Assembly: GCA_037013685.1 (NCBI GenBank)
Contig: CM072891.1
Span: 13,864,501-13,928,500 of the forward strand
DNA length: 64,000 bases
Source: Acridotheres tristis
Taxonomy: Eukaryota; Chordata; Aves; Passeriformes; Sturnidae
Reading direction: 5' to 3'
Each line of letters starts with the position of its first letter. Position 1 is the first letter of the stretch. The position numbers and the translations under genes were made by a program. Positions 63,613-64,000 of the stretch are shown here, piece by piece. The notes beneath the pieces were generated by a model that saw only the letters and a list, made by a program, of their open reading frames with translations, did no database searches and had not been told where the DNA came from.

Positions 63613-64000
63613 AGGTGAGGTGCAAATGGTGGGTGTTACATCAAGCTGGCGACCTGTCACAGTGGGGTTCCTCAGAGCTCCAACTTAGGTCCTGAGCTCT
63701 TCCACATCTTCATAAACAACTTGGACACAGACTGGAAGGGATACTAAGTAAGTTTGTCAACAGCAAAAAATTGGGACAAGCTGCTGGCTCCCTTGAAGGC
63801 AGAGAAGCCCTGCAGAGAGATCTCAACAAATCAAATAGCTGGGCAATCACCAAGAGTATGAAGTTTAATAAAGACAAGTCTCAGGCTGTAACTGGGACAG
63901 GGCAAACCTGGATGTACAGACAGACTGGGAAATGAGAAGCTGGAGAGCAGCCCTGTGGAAAGAGATCTGGGGGTTCTGGTCAATGGCAAGCTGAATATGA
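63613..64000 (+). mobile_element. CR1 LINE fragment (reverse transcriptase region of ORF2), runs off the end
   Basis: In + orientation the sequence follows the CR1 ORF2 order: GGCGACCTGTCACAGTGGGG, TTCCTCAGAGCTCC, TTCATAAACAACTTGGACAC, GAAGGCAGAGAAGCCCTGCA, CTGGGCAATCACCAAGAGTA, GGAAATGAGAAGCTGGAGAG, GAAAGAGATCTGGGGGTTCT. It corresponds to the C-terminal part of the reverse transcriptase and the connector after it. The part that should encode the Phe-Ala-Asp-Asp catalytic box is decayed and the frame is broken, so the copy is dead. It is the youngest-looking CR1 piece here and may continue past 64000. Confidence 0.9.

Larger units (their letters stand above)
61041..64000 (-). other. EXT2 intron, incomplete (3.0 kb seen), upstream of the first exon here
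   Basis: Phase 2 intron whose acceptor is TTTTTCCAG; the donor is beyond the window. It contains a CA-rich run (62040-62057), an A16 run (62339-62354), a 34-bp tandem duplication (62753-62814) and a CR1 fragment that runs off the end (63613-64000). A more GC-rich stretch at about 62520-62660 is not identified. Confidence 0.85.

Overview
The window is AT-rich vertebrate nuclear DNA, almost certainly from a bird. The bird call rests on three CR1-type LINE fragments (about 6604, 17690 and 63613), one of which carries the AATCATAGAATCAT terminal motif on the + strand, and on one LTR of the avian TGTCATGG...CCAGGTCA kind (22325-22770). The species cannot be resolved from this.

One protein-coding gene is present: EXT2 (exostosin-2), on the minus strand. 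Ten coding exons run from 61040 down to the TAA at 1454-1456. Spliced together they give 470 codons plus stop. If the whole protein has the 718 residues of the human protein, these are residues 249-718, with no insertion or deletion needed. The missing N-terminal exons (cytoplasmic tail, membrane anchor, stem, first half of the GT47 domain) and the promoter lie beyond position 64000. All exon borders obey GT-AG and all phases join. The window holds the second half of the GT47 (exostosin) domain (61040 to about 56332), the linker (38162-38031), and the whole GT64 domain (28768-1454). The GT64 part includes the Asp-Asp-Asp metal/UDP-sugar motif, the Cys-Glu-Asp motif, two N-glycosylation sequons and the conserved cysteines.

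More than 95% of the window is intron. The intron between 38163 and 56331 (18.2 kb) is the largest, followed by 16682-28578 (11.9 kb) and 28769-38030 (9.3 kb). They contain the LINE and LTR fragments, a compound tetranucleotide microsatellite (5534-5639), several long A or T runs, small inverted repeats, and several stretches that look like conserved non-coding elements because they are richer in CpG and in homeodomain, GLI-like or TCF-like motifs. In vertebrates EXT2 usually lies next to the developmental homeobox gene ALX4, so such elements could be distal enhancers; this is inference only.

I found no second gene, no tRNA or rRNA, and no novel multi-gene system. The best unexplained structures are a perfect 25-bp inverted repeat with a nested third copy (7136-7223) and the candidate enhancer blocks near 7900-8600, 31380-31960 and 50000-50660.
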